A stretch of 64,000 nucleotides of DNA. It comes from Seminavis robusta (Eukaryota > Bacillariophyta > Bacillariophyceae > Naviculales > Naviculaceae). Below the pieces are notes generated by a model. It was not told where the DNA came from. It searched no databases and saw only the letters and a list, made by a program, of their open reading frames with translations. Shown piece after piece: positions 61,021-64,000 of the stretch. The stretch spans positions 1 through 64,000 of the forward strand of contig CAICTM010000379.1 of assembly GCA_903772945.1 (NCBI GenBank), written 5' to 3'. The position numbers and the translations under genes are program-made. Each line of letters begins with the position of its first letter. Within the stretch, counting starts at the first letter, position 1.

Positions 61021-63753
61021 TCAAAATTCGAAATTTCAAAATCAGCCGTTTTACCACTTTACAGGACGTACTTCCGCGGGTTTGCGGAGAGTGTTGGGGG
61101 TGCGACCACTGGAATACGTAAAAAAGTCAAGGGTTCTCCAGGGTTCTCCTGCAAGTTACAAGTACCAGATACTATACAGTACTCGTACTGTAGGTTGTTT
61201 GAACTGACTCAGCGTGATGTTGGGAGCTAGCTATTAAGGGGCCCGTTAAATAAGGAAATTTCACGCAATTATTTTGTAGGGCACGCTAAACCATGACAAT
61301 GGCCAACCAGCGGCAACAAGAGCGGCAACAACACGCACCAGGACTACTGACATCTTATTGGAACCTACGGTGGCCATATTGGGCGGTCTAATAGTCGGTT
61401 TCATGCAGGTTAACGATCATGTTGATTGGCATGTCTTCTGTCGTCGTTTCGAAATTGGATCAACCACCAAGGCGTCGATGGCGCCGCTTGTTGTTGCAAT
61501 AGCGGTAGCGCCGTCATGTCGCTCCCTCGAACCGTAGAGGCGTCATGGTCGCTCCGTGAAGCAGTGATCGTGTGCCATGGTCGCTCGCTCCGTGAAAGAG
61601 GCTACAGTATTAATACTGGCATATGCATACATGTATGTAGGATTTATCAATAAGAATCGAACCAGTAGTATCTACAGTCTATCGATAGGGTCACTCGGAA
61701 GTTGGTAGAACATCCAAGAGAATGCTTTAGACTAACGCGCACTCAGTACCGGTACTGGTACTGGTGGTACAGTAAGATTTTGAGCGACTTTTCGATGGAA
61801 ACACTCGGAAAGAAACAAAGAAATTGCAGAAGCCCGAAAACCGAAAACACAGCCGTCGGCTCCAAGCAAAAGAAGAAGATTGATTGTTATAGAAGTCAGC
61901 TAGCCTAGCTAGAAGAGGTACAAGAGCCAGAGGATTTCGAATGGACTCAATCCCGAATAGCTCTTTTGTATGCCTCGCTGTTGCTGCTATTGCGGCCTCC
62001 ATCAGCAGCTGTAGAAAACCCATTGCCAGCCAGGAATTGCTTGAAGTGCACACACACACACACATGTTAGCGGGCAACCCAAGCTTCTCCAGTCTTGAAT
62101 TGCAAGAGGCCGTGTTCGAAGGATGTATGCACGGGTAAGCTTTTCATCATGATAGAGGGCCTTCATTAGCGGAATTGGAACCCCATGTGTAACTGATTTT
62201 AAAATTACATCCCCCGAAGGGGTTAAGTTCTACGATTAGTTTGACAACGGTGTGTGGCTCCTCTTTCTAGCTACCGGTAGTAGGGGTGGGGCGGGATGCC
62301 GTTTATCCGTTGGATTGGAACCCCATGGCGTACCGGTAGGTTCATGTATGAAGCCAGTTCAGGCCCGCGCCCGATGGCGCAGGCTCATGGTGGCAATAGA
62401 AGCAAGTCCAGGCCCGGGCCTTCTTGACGTTGAACCTTCCCCTCCTCTGATCTTATTCCGGCCCAGTCCCATAGCATGTGCAGGCCTACGTTCTTCAACT
62501 TGACGAACCCGATATATCCTCGTCCAACCAGTAGCTAGCTACAATAGGTTCGGCTAGCTAGCTAGGTTCGTCTTCAAGTCCTGCCTCACTCTCTCTTTGC
62601 GCACCACGTCCAGCCAAGACTGTTGCCTGTCCGCGGTGTCTAAATTGGGATTGATTCTAAATCGGGACAGTTAGTTGACGCCGATGGCTGCAAGTAAGTT
62701 TGTTTCCCACTGACTGAGTCCGAGTCGAGTCACTCGACTCCACAACGTGGCCAGGTTCTGCTGCACAAATGGTGGCTCCGGGCAGCAGTTACTAGCTAGT
62801 GCATCAACCATGCAAGGTGCCCTAGCCTGCAAATCAACATCCCAACCGCCACAGCATATCCTACAAATCTGTGCTCATCATGCGATAACATCATACGGTT
62901 CGTACAGGTTTAAAGTCGGTTTTGGTCCATCGCTTTGAGACATCAGAGATACTATAGCAAAAACAGTACAATATCGGAAACCTTCTGTCTCACTGTCCAC
63001 TTGCTGAGTTAACGGGACTCAATGGTGGACCAAAATATTTATGCATCTCGTAAAAAGTATAACGAAAATGAAATACAGGTTTAACATGGGGTATATGATT
63101 TTAAATCATGTTGTCAGTATGGGTAACATGCTATCAGTCAATGGTACTTGAGGTCGATTTCGTATTGATCTACTTATGGGTCAATTGGACATTGAGACAG
63201 TCATTTGCTTATAGACGGTTTTGGTCCATTTTTGGGCTGTAGCGCTGGTACACTTTCTACGTGTCTCACCCACTTCCTTTATTAAACTCGTAGACCACGG
63301 ACACGGTTGGTGGGCGTTGAACTTCATCGTTCCTGGAACAGACGTTTGGACATCGCTCTTATTCGCAGAAAATGTCGTTGGGAGCAAACCGGGGTGTGAA
63401 GATTTAGTATAGAAGACTCAAAGATATAATATATATTTAACCATGACAGACTTCTTGCTTTGAAATTATGTTGGTCGCGTTTGCTTATCCACCGCCAAGG
63501 TGCAGATCGGACCAAGAGAGCGAACTGGTGCCTGTACCGAAGCATCGACACGTTGGGTTTGTCGCTGAACCTATCCGTTTTGGAGAGTCAAGGGTGCGTT
63601 GTGGAAGAGTCCAAGCCTCTCTTCTTGTACGATACTTGCTAGCTAGCTAGTCGTGATCCCGTCTGCTTGGTGAAGACTGCATTGAAAGAAGGAAGCCGCA
63701 CCTTCATAAAACAGAACAAGAGCCACCACTCCAATTTTTTGAATACAGTGACA
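61021..63753. other. Intergenic, 2.7 kb
   Basis: 61640-61870 repeats the upstream flank of LRR copy 1. GGAATTGGAACCCCATG at 62170 recurs as TGGATTGGAACCCCATG at 62312. GCTAGCTAGCTA and ACCGGT palindromes are frequent. No gene is recognised. Confidence 0.45.
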
Positions 63754-64000
63754 ATGCTTTCATCACCACAACCGAGAAGAGTTCCACGCTGGCTGCTGTG
63801 TCTACTGGTTTTTGTGTTTCTCTGCTGCTGCGCCAATGGTCAAAACAACGATACTTCCCCGGCATGTCCAATCTACCGCGAGTTTGATGTGGAGAATCCC
63901 AGGTCTCCTCAGTACAATGCACCGGATGGATGTCGCTGCGTGGACGGCATGTCCGACTTGAATTGTGGCTACTGCGAGTCGGATGAAGCTTGTCAGCAAG
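63754..64000 (+). CDS. Secreted Cys-rich protein, N-terminal part (cut by window edge)
   Basis: The open frame runs from the ATG at 63754 off the edge, 82 codons. A signal peptide is clear ('RWLLCLLVFVFLCCCANGQ', about 12-30). After it come Cys-rich repeats with a small EGF/metallothionein-like look: 'GCRCVDGMSDLNCGYCESDE' then 'ACQQ'. The family is not recognised. A splice donor at the edge (CAGCAAG) cannot be judged. Confidence 0.6.
   Translation, partial: MLSSPQPRRVPRWLLCLLVFVFLCCCANGQNNDTSPACPIYREFDVENPRSPQYNAPDGCRCVDGMSDLNCGYCESDEACQQ

Overview
The window looks like nuclear DNA of a diatom, most likely a raphid pennate species. Evidence: GT-AG introns of about 80-150 bp, class III nucleotide cyclases with two membrane spans, one of them fused to a cAMP/cGMP phosphodiesterase, leucine-rich-repeat membrane proteins, a secreted P-domain/vWD protein with an S/P/T/Q linker of algal cell-wall style, CRAL-TRIO and ArfGAP-like proteins, and long intergenic spacers rich in the palindromes ACCGGT and TAGCTAGC. 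From memory of diatom biology, Seminavis robusta or a relative would fit; the sequence alone cannot prove the species. Genes sit on both strands with no operons, and about half of the window is repeat-rich spacer.

Layout. 1-3.9 kb: repeats only, including a short element with terminal inverted repeats (TIRs) and an LTR-like stretch. 3.9-7.7 kb: a secreted/membrane Hint-domain protein, a p24/GOLD-like membrane protein (two exons) and an F-box protein. 8.7-15.1 kb: three tandem paralogues of an ICMT/PEMT-like membrane methyltransferase, duplicated with their upstream regions, with an acidic armadillo-like gene between copies 2 and 3 on the other strand. 16.4-17.3 kb: a CRAL-TRIO protein. 17.5-25 kb: three tandem minus-strand ArfGAP-like genes that have all lost the arginine finger. 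27.1-28.3 kb: an EamA-type transporter. 29.6-31.8 kb: a secreted protein with two P-domains and a vWD domain. 32.3-35.3 kb (minus): a receptor-type class III cyclase of 8 exons, including a 9-nt micro-exon. 37.8-42.3 kb: a LEA-like gene, a retroelement remnant and an ankyrin/RNI-like gene. 42.3-46 kb: spacer with a decayed copy of the LEA-like 3' end and a second TIR element. 46.0-51.3 kb (plus): a 19-exon receptor cyclase-phosphodiesterase fusion. 52-60.5 kb: two near-identical minus-strand LRR membrane proteins, in a segmental duplication that also carried the 3' end of the phosphodiesterase gene; a broken exostosin-like (GT47) gene lies between them. The right edge cuts a secreted Cys-rich protein.

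How the genes may work together (inference). The two cyclases, the LRR membrane proteins, the P-domain/vWD protein and the Hint protein are all surface or secreted proteins, so the region looks enriched in cell-surface sensing and cyclic-nucleotide signalling. The most striking points are: a micro-exon that encodes exactly the residues carrying the guanine-specifying Glu of the cyclase site; two elements of one architecture, perfect TIRs around arrays of a CCTA-ending motif; and a tandem family of ArfGAP-fold proteins without the catalytic Arg. All multi-exon models were built by hand from splice consensus and protein continuity, and each closes in frame, but none is checked against transcripts.
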